From Ignavibacteriales bacterium (GTDB lineage Bacteria > Bacteroidota > Ignavibacteria > UBA10030 > SZUA-254): a stretch of 32,259 nucleotides of DNA. A program made the position numbers and the translations under genes. Positions 31,973-32,259 of this stretch are shown here, one piece after another; position 1 is the stretch's first letter; every line of letters begins with the position of its first letter. The notes beneath the pieces are model-generated. The model searched no databases and was not told the DNA's origin. It saw only the letters and a list, made by a program, of their open reading frames with translations. The DNA lies in NCBI GenBank assembly GCA_016218025.1, contig JACRFD010000047.1:1-32259 (forward strand), written 5' to 3'.

Positions 31973-32259
31973 ATGGAAGGAATACTGATGATGAGTCAAA
32001 AAGAACTATATCGAATACAATTAATAGAACAAGTAGCAAGAGAAGAAATAACAATTATAGAATCAGCCAAGGTGTTGTCCTTGAGCGAACGTCAAATGTA
32101 TCGTATTCTGAGACGATACCGTACCGAAGGTAATAAAGGAGTAATACATCGATTGCGAGGACGTGCTTCGAACCGTGGATACTCACGCAGTATCCGAAAA
32201 CAAGTTTGTAAGCTCTACTGGGAACAATACCATGATTATGGTCCAACATTGTTTAGCGA
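31973..32259 (+). CDS. ISNCY-type transposase, N-terminal part, cut by window edge
   Basis: The frame runs from ATG at 31973 to the window edge without a stop (95 full codons). AGGAG lies 7 bases upstream (31961-31965). The product begins MEGILMMSQKELYRIQLIEQ and carries a helix-turn-helix block (ESAKVLSLSERQMYRILRRY, RTEGNKGVIHRLRGRASNRG), then CKLYWEQYHDYGPTLF. This N-terminal layout, with the closing DYGPTL before the DDE integrase core, is that of ISNCY/IS1202-like transposases. Catalytic residues would be beyond the edge, so completeness is unknown. It interrupts the Asp-box gene at 30008. Confidence 0.85.
   Translation, partial: MEGILMMSQKELYRIQLIEQVAREEITIIESAKVLSLSERQMYRILRRYRTEGNKGVIHRLRGRASNRGYSRSIRKQVCKLYWEQYHDYGPTLFS

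Larger units (their letters stand above)
31876..32259 (+). mobile_element. Left end of an ISNCY-type insertion sequence, truncated by window edge
   Basis: The element seems to start at TGTGTAATAGCAC or TGTAATAGCAC (31876 or 31878). Its subterminal region has two copies of AGAAATGTCA (31892-31901 and 31917-31926, 25 bases apart), which look like transposase-binding repeats. A transposase gene begins at 31973. The right end lies outside the window, so the exact boundaries and target duplication cannot be set. Confidence 0.7.

Noticed and set aside
31846..32133. 95-codon plus-strand open frame across the insertion-sequence boundary
   Set aside because: It overlaps the Asp-box gene and the true transposase frame from 31973, which has the ribosome binding site and the helix-turn-helix signature.
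1..32259. tRNA, rRNA, known riboswitch classes, prophage or defence islands
   Set aside because: I saw no cloverleaf, conserved riboswitch core or phage/defence gene signature in the intergenic regions or reading frames.

Overview
The window (about 32 kb, AT-rich) looks like a chromosome segment of a member of the Ignavibacteria/Chlorobi side of the Bacteroidetes-Chlorobi group. The grounds are: a secreted Asp-box protein ending in a type IX secretion (T9SS) sorting domain of the type usual in Ignavibacteria, a PorV/PorQ-like outer-membrane protein, the yicC-gmk-rpoZ-coaBC gene order, weak Shine-Dalgarno use, and promoter-like boxes of the TTG-N19/20-TAnnTT type. The phylum call is inference; there is no rRNA gene to confirm it.

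Layout. 1-2340 (+): the 3' part of etfB, then etfA and a DUF151 bifunctional-nuclease/UVR-motif gene, closed by a strong terminator. 2356-3504 (-): an M14 zinc carboxypeptidase-like protein. 3596-9541 (+): lon, dnaX, a PorV/PorQ-like barrel and a small lipoprotein. 9543-16105 (-): four co-directional envelope genes (secreted beta-rich protein, secreted FecR-domain protein, large outer-membrane barrel, CHASE2 adenylate cyclase). 16239-24757 (-): a housekeeping run yicC, gmk, rpoZ, coaBC, family-4 uracil-DNA glycosylase, dnaB, a LuxR-type response regulator, dxr and a RseP-like site-2 protease. 24791-24906: divergent promoters. 24917-27282 (+): an NFACT/RqcH-like protein and a small outer-membrane barrel.

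The right-hand 5 kb is accessory in character. It has a 142-bp MITE-like element with terminal inverted repeats (27311-27452), sixA, a seven-unit CTACY pentanucleotide repeat just downstream of a near-consensus promoter, two tandem secreted Asp-box beta-propeller proteins, and the left end of an ISNCY-type insertion sequence that runs off the window. The second Asp-box protein stops exactly at the insertion-sequence boundary and lacks the T9SS sorting domain its neighbour has, so it is probably truncated by the insertion.

How the genes fit together. EtfAB carry electrons from flavin dehydrogenases; DnaX, DnaB, UDG and Lon serve replication, repair and protein turnover; Gmk, RpoZ, CoaBC and Dxr provide nucleotides, transcription, CoA and isoprenoids. 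The most system-like and least described unit is the 9543-16105 cluster, which could link an outer-membrane/periplasmic sensor to cAMP synthesis. No CRISPR array, tRNA, rRNA, prophage or recognisable defence system was seen.
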